NCBI RefSeq assembly: GCF_000423925.1
Contig: NZ_AUIX01000008.1
Location: forward strand, 62,001-126,000
Reading direction: 5' to 3'
DNA from: Butyrivibrio sp. VCD2006
GTDB taxonomy: Bacteria; Bacillota; Clostridia; Lachnospirales; Lachnospiraceae
DNA: 64,000 bases
The position numbers and the translations under genes were made by a program. Below are positions 7,900-17,118 of the stretch, piece by piece. Positions within the stretch are counted from its first letter, which is position 1; each line of letters starts with the position of its first letter. The notes under the pieces were generated by a model. That model saw only the letters and a program-made list of their open reading frames with translations. It ran no database searches and had not been told where the DNA came from.

Positions 7900-8685
7900 A
7901 TGACATCAAAAGGTAAGAGACTGGAAACAATTGACACGATAAGAGGCATCACCATGATCAGCATGATAATATATCATCTATGCTGGGATCTTAAATTTAT
8001 TAAGGGATTCAGTATGCCCTGGTATGGCACCTTTGGCACTTATCTGTGGCAACAGAGTATATGCTGGACATTCATAATTATATCCGGCTTTTGCATGCAC
8101 TTTGCAAGACAACCTCTTAGAAACGGCGCCATAGTATTTCTGTGCGGATTTATAGTAACCTGCATTACATTACTTGCACTTCCGGAATCACCCGTATATT
8201 TCGGTGTTCTTACCATGCTCGGATCATCCATGCTTTTTCTTGGATGCTACTTACACTTTTTTAGATCTGAAAAATTCTCATTAAATATTAAAATTGAACC
8301 GCTTTTGGGCTTAGTGATTTTCACCCTGTTATTTGCTGCTACTAAGTCAATAAACAGCGGATATCTAAGTCTTGGAGCTTTGAAAATAGGTCTTCCGGAA
8401 AGCCTTTATACAGGTGGCCAAAGCGACGGCCTATCCAATATGCATCTAACATACCTTGGATTTATGCAAAATGGCTTTTATTCATCCGATTATTTTTCAC
8501 TTATGCCATGGTTCTTCTTATTCATGGTAGGATACTTCCTATATGGACTTCTTGAAAAATACTTTGAAACAGGTATTTTCCATGTAGATATAAAGCCTCT
8601 TTCCTGGCTTGGTAAGCACTCGCTTATAGTATATATGATTCACCAGCCGATATTGTATGGGGTAACAATGCTGATCGGAAAATAA
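7900..8685 (+). CDS. DUF1624 (heparan N-acetyltransferase-like) integral membrane protein
   Basis: The product has 261 residues. I chose the ATG at 7900 (GGAG upstream) over an ATG at 7873 without a ribosome site. The opening LETIDTIRGITMISMIIYHL near residue 10 is typical of DUF1624 and related membrane acyltransferase-like proteins, with the conserved Arg and His of the first helix. About seven hydrophobic segments follow, ending in WLGKHSLIVYMIHQPILYG, also typical of this superfamily. Family knowledge suggests transfer of an acyl group to a cell-surface sugar; the substrate cannot be read from the sequence. It has its own promoter after rnfB. Confidence 0.85.
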   Translation: MTSKGKRLETIDTIRGITMISMIIYHLCWDLKFIKGFSMPWYGTFGTYLWQQSICWTFIIISGFCMHFARQPLRNGAIVFLCGFIVTCITLLALPESPVYFGVLTMLGSSMLFLGCYLHFFRSEKFSLNIKIEPLLGLVIFTLLFAATKSINSGYLSLGALKIGLPESLYTGGQSDGLSNMHLTYLGFMQNGFYSSDYFSLMPWFFLFMVGYFLYGLLEKYFETGIFHVDIKPLSWLGKHSLIVYMIHQPILYGVTMLIGK

Positions 8686-8741
8686 ACATGACTGAAAAGT
8701 CTTGGCCAAGGCCAAGGCAATTACTAGATGGAGAGAACAAT

Positions 8742-9224
8742 ATGAAAAAAGGTGTTAATAAGGCAGTTATTTTGGGGGTATTATTCGCGTCTGCATTACT
8801 CGTATGTCTCGGAGTGATCATTTCTTTGATGGCTATGTCTAATCATCTTAGGGAATTCAAAGTTGATATGTTTGTATTATGTAATGAGGCAGATATCTGC
8901 GTTGCCGATGGACCTGAAGGTCAGTTCAGGATAAGCAAGGATAATCTTACTGCGCTTAATGCTCTGGTGGCATCCACAAGAGGAGATTTTACAGTTGGTA
9001 ATCCTGCCATAGAGGAGCAGTTTAGCATGTCATTTGACCACAATGATGAAAAGTGGGATCTTACTGTAGGAAAAGCAGGTGATAACAAGCTGATGCTCGA
9101 TCTTGAGGGACCAAGGAAATATAAGCTTTATATTAAGGAAAACAATAAGTATCAGGATATGCTAAGATGTGTATCCGCTAAGGGTTATCATACAGCCAAT
9201 AAACCCATAAATATTAGTAAGTGA
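8742..9224 (+). CDS. Small membrane-anchored protein of unknown function
   Basis: The product has 160 residues from the ATG at 8742 (GGAGA eight bases upstream). A single N-terminal transmembrane segment covers residues about 7-30 without a clear cleavage site. The rest is a polar alpha/beta domain of about 125 residues, predicted to lie outside the cell. I recognise no family or motif. It follows the DUF1624 gene by 56 bases and precedes pyruvate kinase; it may be cotranscribed with the former. Function unknown. Confidence 0.65.
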   Translation: MKKGVNKAVILGVLFASALLVCLGVIISLMAMSNHLREFKVDMFVLCNEADICVADGPEGQFRISKDNLTALNALVASTRGDFTVGNPAIEEQFSMSFDHNDEKWDLTVGKAGDNKLMLDLEGPRKYKLYIKENNKYQDMLRCVSAKGYHTANKPINISK

Positions 9225-9338
9225 TAGTTTAGTATTTAGTTACTGGCTCATTTTAGTCAATATTTATATGGATAAAAAGTTTTATATATATTATATTTAT
9301 TGAATGACTATGAACATGATTATAGACAGGAGATTTGA

Positions 9339-10754
9339 ATGAGAAAAACCAAGATTGTATGTACTATTGGACCGGCAAGTGAATCTGAGGAGATGATTGC
9401 AGCTCTCTGCAAGGCAGGAATGAATGTTGCAAGACTAAACTTTTCACATGGAGATCATGAGGAGCAGCTGACAAGAATTCAGAGGATCAAGAAGATAAGA
9501 AAAGAACTTGGTCTTCCGATAGCTATTCTGCTTGATACAAAGGGACCTGAGTACAGAATCGGCACCTTCAAGGATGGTAAGGTTAACCTTGAGGCAGGAA
9601 ATAAATTCACCTTTACTACTGAAGATATAAAGGGCGATGAGACAATCGTCTCTGTAAGCTACAAGAACCTTGCAAAAGAGCTTTATAAGGGAGACAGAAT
9701 CCTTCTTAATAATGCGCTTCTTGAGTTTAAGGTTATCAGTACTGATGGAACAAGAATTGAGACTGAGATCGTGACAGGTGGTGAGCTCTCAGATAAGAAG
9801 AGTATGAGCTTCCCCGGTAAGCATATTAAGCAGGTTTACCTCTCAGAGCAGGATAAGTCTGACATCCTTTTCGGTGTTGAAAATGACGTAGATTTTATTG
9901 CATGCTCATTCGTTTCAGTAAAGCAGGATCTTGTGGATGTTCACAATTTCCTTAAGGCAAACGGCGGAGATGATAAGGTTCAGCTCATTGCGAAAATTGA
10001 GAACCAGTCCGGTTTTGACAACATAGAGGAGATTTGTTCTGAGTGTGACGGTATAATGGTTGCCCGCGGAGACATGGGTGTTGAGGTACCCTTCGAGCAG
10101 CTTCCTGCGATTCAGAAGGATCTTATTACAAAGTGCCGTATGCTTGGTAAGAGAGTTATCACAGCCACAGAGATGCTTGAGTCTATGATCCACAATCCGC
10201 GTCCCACAAGAGCGGAGACTTCCGACGTCGCTAATGCTGTTTATGACGGAACAAGCGCTATAATGCTTTCAGGTGAGACAGCTGCAGGTGCTTATCCTGT
10301 TCAGGCTGTTGAGACCATGGCTAAAATTGCTGAGACAACCGAGCAGAACATCCACTATAACAAGAGATTTTATAACTACGACTTCATCATTAAGAACGAC
10401 GTTGATGCTATATCACATGCGACCTGCGGAATGGCAATTGACCTTGATGCTAAGGTTATAGTTGCCTGCACGCTTTCAGGGCGTACCGCACGTATGGTTT
10501 CAAGATTCCGTTCTCCTGTTGATATTATTGGTCTTACAACAAATGAGAAGACCTGGAGATGGCTTTCACTTTCATGGGCCGTTACTCCTAAGATGTGTGA
10601 CGTATTTCCTTCCACAGACGTACTTTTTTACAGTGCTAAGAAGGTTGCTATTGAGACCTTTGATCTTAAGGAAGGGGATAAAATTGTTATAACCGGCGGT
10701 GTTACAAATGGTGAGTCAGGTAATACTAACCTTATTAAAATTGAGGACGTTTAA
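9339..10754 (+). CDS. pyk: Pyruvate kinase
   Basis: The product has 471 residues, the normal length of a type without the extra C-terminal PEP-utiliser domain found in Bacillus-type enzymes. It converts phosphoenolpyruvate and ADP to pyruvate and ATP. Visible are the N-terminal RKTKIVCTIGPAS, the substrate Arg and Asn in ARLNFSHG, the catalytic Lys in IAKIENQSG near residue 220, the metal-binding MVARGDMGVE near residue 242, and the K+/ADP region ITATEMLESM. An AGGAG site precedes the ATG. The stop overlaps the amidase start by one base (TAATG), so the two genes are probably translationally coupled. Confidence 0.97.
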   Translation: MRKTKIVCTIGPASESEEMIAALCKAGMNVARLNFSHGDHEEQLTRIQRIKKIRKELGLPIAILLDTKGPEYRIGTFKDGKVNLEAGNKFTFTTEDIKGDETIVSVSYKNLAKELYKGDRILLNNALLEFKVISTDGTRIETEIVTGGELSDKKSMSFPGKHIKQVYLSEQDKSDILFGVENDVDFIACSFVSVKQDLVDVHNFLKANGGDDKVQLIAKIENQSGFDNIEEICSECDGIMVARGDMGVEVPFEQLPAIQKDLITKCRMLGKRVITATEMLESMIHNPRPTRAETSDVANAVYDGTSAIMLSGETAAGAYPVQAVETMAKIAETTEQNIHYNKRFYNYDFIIKNDVDAISHATCGMAIDLDAKVIVACTLSGRTARMVSRFRSPVDIIGLTTNEKTWRWLSLSWAVTPKMCDVFPSTDVLFYSAKKVAIETFDLKEGDKIVITGGVTNGESGNTNLIKIEDV

Positions 10755-11983
10755 TGAATAAAAAAACAAGAAAGCTGCTGCCATATGCAATCCTTGGGGT
10801 GAGCTTTATAGCGCTATTGGCTGTTTTTGTAGCATTTTTGTTTAAGGGCTCAAGTGTAAGCAATAAAAATGCTGAACCGGAAACTGAATTGGCTATGACA
10901 GAAGAGAGTGTAGCTTCAGATAATAATGCTGCAGCAGAGAATAGTGTCAGTGCTTCGAATGAAGTTTCAGATTCGAATGAAGTTTCAACCGAGAATGAAG
11001 CTGAGTCTGAGAATGGAGCTGTAGCTGAATCGTCTGAAGACAAGAGTGAAGATGATTCTGAGTCCGAAGAAAAAGGAACCGAAAAAATGAGTGATAATTC
11101 TGATGAAGAATCTTCTAACAATGCAGATGCTACTTCTGGAGAAAAAGTAGAAGAACTGTCAGAAGAACAGGTTACAGAAGCATCTCAGAGTGAACCTTCA
11201 CAAAACGAGGGACAACAAACTCAGCAGCAGGTGGCAGAACAGCAGGAAACATCAGCAGACTCTGCAGCACAGGAAGTATCGGAAAATCCCGAAGAAACCG
11301 TAGCTCAGGAAACATCTGTAGCGGCTTCAGAACCTGTGGCAACACCTCATACCGGCGGACATCTTGTTGTAATAGATCCTGGCCATCAGGCCAAGGCTAT
11401 GACAGACAAGGAACCCAATGGTCCCGGTTCGGATAATATGAAGATGAAGGTTACTGCGGGAACAGCAGGAAAAACCACTGGACTTTCCGAGTCACAGCTT
11501 AATCTGACTATTGGACTTATGCTTAAGGCTGAGCTTGAAAGCAGAGGATATAATGTCCTTATGACAAGAGAATCTCAGGATGTTAGTCTTAGTAATGTCG
11601 ACAGAGCACAGATAGCTAATAGTGCAGGTGCTGAGGCGTTTATCAGAATTCATGCCAATGGTTCCGATAATACATCGGTAAACGGTGCACTTACAATATG
11701 TCAGACCCCTTCTAATCCATATAATGGAGGACTTCACGATCAGTCAAGAAGGCTTTCTGATTGTGTTCTTGATGCGTATTGCGCATCTACAGGCTTTAAG
11801 AAGCAGTATGTATGGGAGACAGACACAATGACCGGTATTAACTGGGCTAATGTGCCTTCTACCATCATAGAAATGGGATATATGTCAAATCCTACTGATG
11901 ATACCAATATGGCATCACCTGACTATCAGAGACTGATGACAGTAGGAATCGCAAATGGAATTGATAACTACTTTGCACAGTGA
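10754..11983 (+). CDS. N-acetylmuramoyl-L-alanine amidase (Amidase_3) with long acidic linker
   Basis: The product has 409 residues. Residues 10-33 form a membrane anchor or signal segment. Residues about 35-200 are low complexity, rich in Glu, Ser, Ala and Gln, probably a flexible wall-spanning linker. The catalytic domain begins near residue 208 with VVIDPGHQ (zinc His), then the zinc Glu in SESQLNL, the second His in FIRIHANGS, and the catalytic Glu in IIEMGYMSN. It hydrolyses the bond between N-acetylmuramic acid and L-Ala in peptidoglycan. It is coupled to pyk, an unusual partner, and precedes a DUF2752 gene. Confidence 0.92.
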   Translation: MNKKTRKLLPYAILGVSFIALLAVFVAFLFKGSSVSNKNAEPETELAMTEESVASDNNAAAENSVSASNEVSDSNEVSTENEAESENGAVAESSEDKSEDDSESEEKGTEKMSDNSDEESSNNADATSGEKVEELSEEQVTEASQSEPSQNEGQQTQQQVAEQQETSADSAAQEVSENPEETVAQETSVAASEPVATPHTGGHLVVIDPGHQAKAMTDKEPNGPGSDNMKMKVTAGTAGKTTGLSESQLNLTIGLMLKAELESRGYNVLMTRESQDVSLSNVDRAQIANSAGAEAFIRIHANGSDNTSVNGALTICQTPSNPYNGGLHDQSRRLSDCVLDAYCASTGFKKQYVWETDTMTGINWANVPSTIIEMGYMSNPTDDTNMASPDYQRLMTVGIANGIDNYFAQ

Positions 11984-11988
11984 TCATA

Positions 11989-12390
11989 ATGGATAAAAGA
12001 AAAAGAACTATAAAACTTATAAAAGAAATAGCATTTGTAGCAGTGATACTTGCTGCAAATGCTATTATTTATACTACCACAGGCTATGGAATACCTTGCA
12101 TATTCAGGCTTACCACAGGGTTAAAATGTCCCGGATGCGGCATGACGCATGCTTACATAGAACTTTGTAAAGGTAATCTCCATGGCGCTTTAGGGCATAA
12201 CATATTGTCAGTTACACTTATGCCCTTGATACTTATATATCTTGTTTATAAGGCACTAGTGTTTATAAAAACAGGAGAGCAAAGGACCAGAGCATGGGAA
12301 TATGTGGCATATACGATATGCTTTATCGTCCTTGCACTGTTCTTTGTGTACAGGAATTTTTACCCGTTTTTAGGCAACTATCATCTGTGA
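11989..12390 (+). CDS. DUF2752 family membrane protein
   Basis: The product has 133 residues from the ATG at 11989. A GTG at 11980 that overlaps the amidase stop is an alternative, and neither has a clear ribosome site. About three transmembrane segments are seen. The motif GLKCPGCGMTHA near residue 43 is the family signature of DUF2752; its two close cysteines suggest metal or redox chemistry, but no function is established to my knowledge. It probably depends on coupling to the amidase gene. Its last 21 bases overlap the tail of the convergent DUF3793 gene. Confidence 0.8.
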   Translation: MDKRKRTIKLIKEIAFVAVILAANAIIYTTTGYGIPCIFRLTTGLKCPGCGMTHAYIELCKGNLHGALGHNILSVTLMPLILIYLVYKALVFIKTGEQRTRAWEYVAYTICFIVLALFFVYRNFYPFLGNYHL

Positions 12391-12918
12391 AAGGCGCTTT
12401 CCATTGGCAAAACTCTTTTTGTAAATATCAGTACATTTCTTGTATCTGGAAAAGGTCTTTTCTGCTTTTTCCTTGTCACCGTATACCTTCCAGTAACCGG
12501 TACACTTAACGCCTTTTCTTGTATCCTCCATAAAACCTTTTACATCTACCGGAGGATATCCCAAAAATAATCCAATTTCGTGAGGGAAACAATCATCCTC
12601 ATGTATATGACGTATAAGATTTACGATGTATTCTTCTATTGAACTGCATCTATAGCCCTTTTGGAGCAATATGTTTTTTGCTTCCGCTGACTCAAGATCA
12701 GCTTGTAATCTCTTTGGACGATAAAGATAAATAAGAATCTTTTTATCTGTGATTTTAAGCGGAATGGCGCGTAATCCTTTTGATGAAAGAATACCGTTTA
12801 ACTCTCTTAATTCTTCATGCACATCCTTCACAATTGCAGTATCTATTGAAAACAGATTACCTGTTTTTATCCCTGCAAGAGTAGGAGAGCAGTTCTCAAT
12901 TATTATATTTTCAGGCAT
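12370..12918 (-). CDS. DUF3793 family protein
   Basis: The product has 182 residues from the ATG at 12918, preceded by GGGGA; an upstream in-frame start at 12933 overlaps that site. The C-terminal pattern HEIGLFLGYPPVDVKGF, then KCTGYWKVYGD and a final Phe/Tyr-Lys-Lys-Cys segment, is typical of DUF3793, a cytoplasmic family of clostridia often found near iron or redox genes. No function is established to my knowledge. It overlaps the DUF2752 gene tail to tail by 21 bases, with no terminator between them. Confidence 0.85.
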   Translation of the reverse strand: MPENIIIENCSPTLAGIKTGNLFSIDTAIVKDVHEELRELNGILSSKGLRAIPLKITDKKILIYLYRPKRLQADLESAEAKNILLQKGYRCSSIEEYIVNLIRHIHEDDCFPHEIGLFLGYPPVDVKGFMEDTRKGVKCTGYWKVYGDKEKAEKTFSRYKKCTDIYKKSFANGKRLSQMIVA

Positions 12919-13063
12919 GATATTTCCCCACATTCTGTCCGTAATCGTTAGCTTAAGCTAACGAAATTATAACTCGAAATGGATTAGTTAGCAATAGGTA
13001 ACAAAGAAAAAACTTGTTAAAAAGTTACAAAAAACGTTTTCCAAATATAAAAGCTTTGAACAA

Positions 13064-13119
13064 TTGACATTAATTGATTCTCAAGCTTAAAATTATGACA
13101 TTGGAGTTAATCGATTAAC
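13064..13119 (+). promoter_or_regulatory. Amylase promoter with LacI-type operator at the start site
   Basis: TTGACA (13064-13069), an 18-base spacer and TAAAAT (13088-13093) predict a start near 13100. Six bases on lies the perfect palindrome GTTAATCGATTAAC (13106-13119), a LacI-family site with central CG. Near relatives lie at the lacI and malE-like promoters. A weaker cre-like sequence (AAAACGTTTTC, 13031-13041) lies upstream and matches the CcpA consensus only in its inner part. The ribosome site is GGGAGG, before the ATG at 13152. Confidence 0.8.
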
Positions 13120-13151
13120 AGTATAATGCATACGTATAATGGGAGGTTTAT

Positions 13152-16100
13152 ATGAGAAATAGTAAACTATGGGTTAAACGGTTAATAACCGCGTCCCTCA
13201 GTTTATCCATGATTGCCGGGGCACCTGTTTCTACACTTTCGTCAATAAATGCCATGGCGGCAGAGGAAGATGGTTTGGCTGCGGAAAGCGAGGAATTATC
13301 TGAGGTTTACGATGATAAGGACTTAGTAGAAGAAACAGTTAGTGATGAAACTATCACTCCTGAAAATGAAGAAGCAACTGTTTCTGAAGAAGAGGTTACA
13401 GCTAATGAGAAGGATGCTACAGTTTCAGAAAACTTATTAACCGATGAAGAAGATGTTCCGGAAGACTCAGAGGATCAGGCAACTGATTTTGAAACATATG
13501 AAGCAGAAGTAGAAGTTCTCGGAGATGGCGGTGATGACGATTCTGAGGATAAAAAGCAGGCTGCTAAGGATACACAAAATCATGATGTCGAAACGATAAA
13601 TGATAGTTCATCAGTAAGCAGAAACTCAATTCATGACGGAACAATACTTCATGCGTTTTGTTGGGATTTTGAGACAATAAAGGAGATGATGCCACAGATT
13701 GCCAAGGCAGGCTTTACCGCTGTCCAGACTTCTCCTATAAATACATGCCTTGATACTAACCCTGCACTTGAACTGAATGGTTCAGGAGAGAATGGAGGCA
13801 AATGGTATTATCACTACCAGCCCACAGACTGGAAAATTGGTAATTATCAGCTCGGAGATAGAGATGCATTTAAGGAAATGTGCGATACTGCGGACGAATA
13901 TGGAATAGGTATTATTGTTGATATTTTGCCTAACCATACTACACCTATGGATGATCAGGTATCACAGACTCTCATAGATGCTGCTGGTGGATGGGATAGT
14001 CTCTACCACAAGGAGTATAAGGAAGGCGTAGATTACGGAAACCGTGTCAGCGTTGTTTATAATGCCATGGGAGGACTATATGACGTTGATACAGAGAATC
14101 ATGATTTCCAGGATTATTTCTATGCATATCTTGATGACTGTATAAACTGTGGTGCAGATGGATTCAGAATTGACACCGCAAAGCATATAGCACTTCCTGA
14201 TGACGGAGTTCCGGCTTCATATGCAGGAGAAGAGGATAGAAATGATTTTTATCCAAACATGGTAACTGCTATAAATGCTTACTCTGAAAAAGCCGGCAAA
14301 AAGGCTTATGATAATCTCTTTGTTTATGGCGAAGTTTTACAGGGAACAGATGACAGACTTGCTGCATATCAGCAGTATATTGGCGGAACCACAGCAAGCA
14401 GCTATGGCGGATCAATAAGAAATGCAGTAGTTTCCAATAACCTCAGTGTTTCAAACCTCGAAAGCTACAACATAAATGATGAAGAGAACTATAAGGCTGA
14501 TGATAATAAGCTTGTTACATGGGTAGAGTCACATGATAACTACATAAATGACAAGAGCTATGAGTCAGTTAATGACAGAGATACAGTACTTGGCTGGGCG
14601 ATAATCGCAGCAAGAAAAGACGGAACTCCTTTATTCTTTTCAAGACCCAAAAACAGTACTGTTGAAAATCCTTTCGGTGACAATGTAATCGGTGAAGCCG
14701 GAAACGATCTTTTCAAAGCTCCTGAGGTCACTGCTGTCAATAAGTTCAGAAAAGAGATGGCAGGTGATGAGGAAAAACTTTCAAATCCCGGTGATAAGCA
14801 TGCACTTATGATCGAGAGATATGATGAAAATGGAGCAGAAGGTGCTGTTCTAGTAAACGCAGCAGCTTACTCTGTAGCTGTTAAGGGTGAGACAAAGCTT
14901 GCAGACGGTGCTTATGTTAATACTGTTGAGGGTGCGGGTGATCTTTTCATTGTAAAAGACGGTGTGATCGACGGTATTTTACAGGCTGAGTCTGTTGTAG
15001 TACTTACCGAGGCTTCTCAGGATACATATACAACCGTACACTTCAATAATTCAGCTAATTGGGATAATGTTCAGGCGGTGGTTGACTCAGCAGATCCTGT
15101 TAAGGCTGTAAGTGAGAACGATGGATGGTTTAGAGTAAATGTTCCTGCATCTGACTTTACTATAAGCTTTACAAATGGCAGCGATACAACCCCTGAGTAT
15201 TCAATAACCGGAGGAAATGAGGCATTCATTACACCTGAAAAATCAGAAGTCTTTTCTTCCAAGGATGCTGCTGATGCTGCACTTGGACTCAAGACAAAAT
15301 CTGTATATTTCTTTAACACTGAGCTTTGGGAAGAAGTAAATGCTTACTCCTGGTATTATGACGGTGAAAAGAGTACTGAGTTTACCCGTGGATGGCCCGG
15401 TAACACAGCCTTTGATGATGGTGGATACTGGTACAGAGCAGATATCAAGATGCCTGCCGCTACTGATCAGTTCAGTATTATCTTTAATACCGATGGTTCA
15501 CAGACTTCAGATGTACTTATAGATGATGACAATGTATATCTGGCTTTTGATAAAACTGCGGGTAATACTGCGGTTAAGAAGTACGCATCAAAAGAAGCTG
15601 CAGAAGCCGAGCTTGGAATTTCTGCAAACAGCACTACAATCTATTTTTACAATAGTGATAACTGGGACACAGTCTGCGCTTATACCTGGGAGGCTTGCAG
15701 CTTAGGTGATTGGCCGGGAGCAGCATGCGAGGAAGATGGAGATGGCTGGTGGAAGATCACTGTTCCTGCCGGAGCAGGTCCTGACCTTAATATCATTTTC
15801 AATAATGGCAATAATGGAGCTCAGACCAAGGATCTCAAGATTCAGAATATCAAGAGCAGATATGTAAATAATGGCAGAACCTTTGAAAGCAAAGAAGCAG
15901 CTGTTGGATATAGACCCGGAGAAGCTGTAAAGGTTTATTACCATGATGAAAATAACTGGGAATCAAACTGTGCTTATTTCTGGGCAGATAACAGACCTGA
16001 CATCTGCGGAGGATGGCCGGGACTTCAGATGACCTCTATGGGCGATAACTGGTATTATGTGGAGGTTCCCTCTGACGAAATCGGCATCGGTGATCTTCAC

Positions 16101-16985
16101 ATGATCATAAGCAATAATGGAAATGATCAGCTCCCTGATAAGATCATTACAGATACACTTAAGGTTTACTTCAACACCGCAGATATAAACGGATATGCTA
16201 CCGCTGAGGAGGCATTCGGCGGCTCTGAGGCACCCGGAACAGACGAACCTGAGACACCGGGCACAGATGAACCCGAGACACCGGGCACAGATGAACCCGA
16301 GACACCCGGAACAGACGAGCCTCAGAATCCCGGCACAGATGAGCCTTCAAACCCAGGCACAAATGAACCTTCAAATCCCGGTACAGATGAGCCTTCAAAC
16401 CACGGTACGAATGAACCTACAAACCCTGCCGGTGAGCAGCCTGCAACAACCAACCCTGCTCCTGCAGACACAAAGGTTGAAGCTACAGGTATATCACTTG
16501 ATGCGAAGAAAATCAGCATCGGTAAGGGCGGAAAGTATAAGCTGACTGCGAAGATTACACCAGAGAATGCTACTGATAAAGATGTCGTATTTTCATCAAG
16601 CAATGAGAAGATTGCTACCGTTTCAGCTGACGGAACAGTTAATGCGAAGAAAACAGGAAAATGTGTAATCACTGCAGCTACCAAGGATGGTAAGTATCAG
16701 GCAAGCTGCAAGGTTACCGTAACCAAAGCCGTTAAGGTAACAGGTGTTAAGCTTAATAAGAAGAGCAAGACATTAAAAGTAGGAAAGTCCTTTAAGCTCA
16801 AAGCAACTCTTAAGCCAAAGGATGCTACAATCACTGATGTTAAGTGGAAGAGCAGCAATAAGAAGGTTGCTAAGGTTGATTCCGAAGGAAATGTTAAGGC
16901 AGTAGGTAAGGGAAGCTGCACCATAACAGTAAAGACAAAAGATGGAAGTTACGAGGCTTCCTGTAAGATAACAGTTAAAAAATAA
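13152..16985 (+). CDS. Secreted multimodular alpha-amylase (GH13, CBM26 repeats, Big2 domains)
   Basis: The product has 1277 residues. A signal peptide ends near residue 36, then comes an acidic spacer to about 155. The GH13 barrel begins with LHAFCWDFETIKEMM near residue 166 and resembles subfamily 28 (Bacillus subtilis AmyE type). Catalytic residues are Asp341 (GFRIDTAKH), Glu394 (YGEVLQG) and Asp462 (VESHDNY). Four aromatic-rich CBM26-like starch-binding modules begin near residues 626, 716, 828 and 926. A Pro-Gly-Thr-Asp-Glu-Pro repeat linker (about 1025-1100) leads to two Lys-rich Big2 domains (about 1113-1277), which may attach the enzyme to the cell wall. I see no sortase motif or S-layer domain. 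It begins the starch locus and has its own LacI-type operator. Confidence 0.95.
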   Translation: MRNSKLWVKRLITASLSLSMIAGAPVSTLSSINAMAAEEDGLAAESEELSEVYDDKDLVEETVSDETITPENEEATVSEEEVTANEKDATVSENLLTDEEDVPEDSEDQATDFETYEAEVEVLGDGGDDDSEDKKQAAKDTQNHDVETINDSSSVSRNSIHDGTILHAFCWDFETIKEMMPQIAKAGFTAVQTSPINTCLDTNPALELNGSGENGGKWYYHYQPTDWKIGNYQLGDRDAFKEMCDTADEYGIGIIVDILPNHTTPMDDQVSQTLIDAAGGWDSLYHKEYKEGVDYGNRVSVVYNAMGGLYDVDTENHDFQDYFYAYLDDCINCGADGFRIDTAKHIALPDDGVPASYAGEEDRNDFYPNMVTAINAYSEKAGKKAYDNLFVYGEVLQGTDDRLAAYQQYIGGTTASSYGGSIRNAVVSNNLSVSNLESYNINDEENYKADDNKLVTWVESHDNYINDKSYESVNDRDTVLGWAIIAARKDGTPLFFSRPKNSTVENPFGDNVIGEAGNDLFKAPEVTAVNKFRKEMAGDEEKLSNPGDKHALMIERYDENGAEGAVLVNAAAYSVAVKGETKLADGAYVNTVEGAGDLFIVKDGVIDGILQAESVVVLTEASQDTYTTVHFNNSANWDNVQAVVDSADPVKAVSENDGWFRVNVPASDFTISFTNGSDTTPEYSITGGNEAFITPEKSEVFSSKDAADAALGLKTKSVYFFNTELWEEVNAYSWYYDGEKSTEFTRGWPGNTAFDDGGYWYRADIKMPAATDQFSIIFNTDGSQTSDVLIDDDNVYLAFDKTAGNTAVKKYASKEAAEAELGISANSTTIYFYNSDNWDTVCAYTWEACSLGDWPGAACEEDGDGWWKITVPAGAGPDLNIIFNNGNNGAQTKDLKIQNIKSRYVNNGRTFESKEAAVGYRPGEAVKVYYHDENNWESNCAYFWADNRPDICGGWPGLQMTSMGDNWYYVEVPSDEIGIGDLHMIISNNGNDQLPDKIITDTLKVYFNTADINGYATAEEAFGGSEAPGTDEPETPGTDEPETPGTDEPETPGTDEPQNPGTDEPSNPGTNEPSNPGTDEPSNHGTNEPTNPAGEQPATTNPAPADTKVEATGISLDAKKISIGKGGKYKLTAKITPENATDKDVVFSSSNEKIATVSADGTVNAKKTGKCVITAATKDGKYQASCKVTVTKAVKVTGVKLNKKSKTLKVGKSFKLKATLKPKDATITDVKWKSSNKKVAKVDSEGNVKAVGKGSCTITVKTKDGSYEASCKITVKK
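16231..16430 (+). repeat. In-gene 24-bp tandem repeat coding for the amylase linker
   Basis: About nine imperfect copies of a 24-base unit encode the octapeptide PGTDEPET and variants (EPQN, EPSN, NEPSN, NEPTN). Some neighbouring units are identical at the DNA level, which suggests recent slippage. The repeat forms a disordered linker between the starch-binding modules and the Big2 domains. Confidence 0.9.
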
Positions 16986-16996
16986 GAAGTTTGAAC

Positions 16997-17036
16997 AAAG
17001 AGCCCGGATTTAAAATATCCAGGGCTCTTTTTTATT
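16997..17036 (+). terminator. Terminator after the amylase gene
   Basis: An imperfect stem pairs AGAGCCCGGAT with ATCCAGGGCTCT and is followed by a T-rich tail. It separates the amylase transcript from the lacI promoter. Confidence 0.9.
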
Positions 17037-17045
17037 TTTCCGCAC

Positions 17046-17097
17046 TTGACAGAAAAGACAAGAATTCTGTATAGTTATGCTAGGTTAAACGGTTAAT
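17046..17097 (+). promoter_or_regulatory. lacI promoter with its own operator
   Basis: TTGACA (17046-17051), an 18-base spacer and TATAGT (17070-17075) predict a start near 17082. The operator GTTAAACGGTTAAT (17084-17097) follows at once, in the same geometry as at the amylase promoter. This suggests that the regulator represses itself. Confidence 0.8.
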
Positions 17098-17118
17098 ATA
17101 ATTACTTCGGAGGAGATC

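Noticed and set aside
13031-13041. CcpA-type cre site upstream of the amylase promoter.
   Set aside because: Only the inner 11 positions match; the outer TG and the final CA fail. It is mentioned but not called as a feature.
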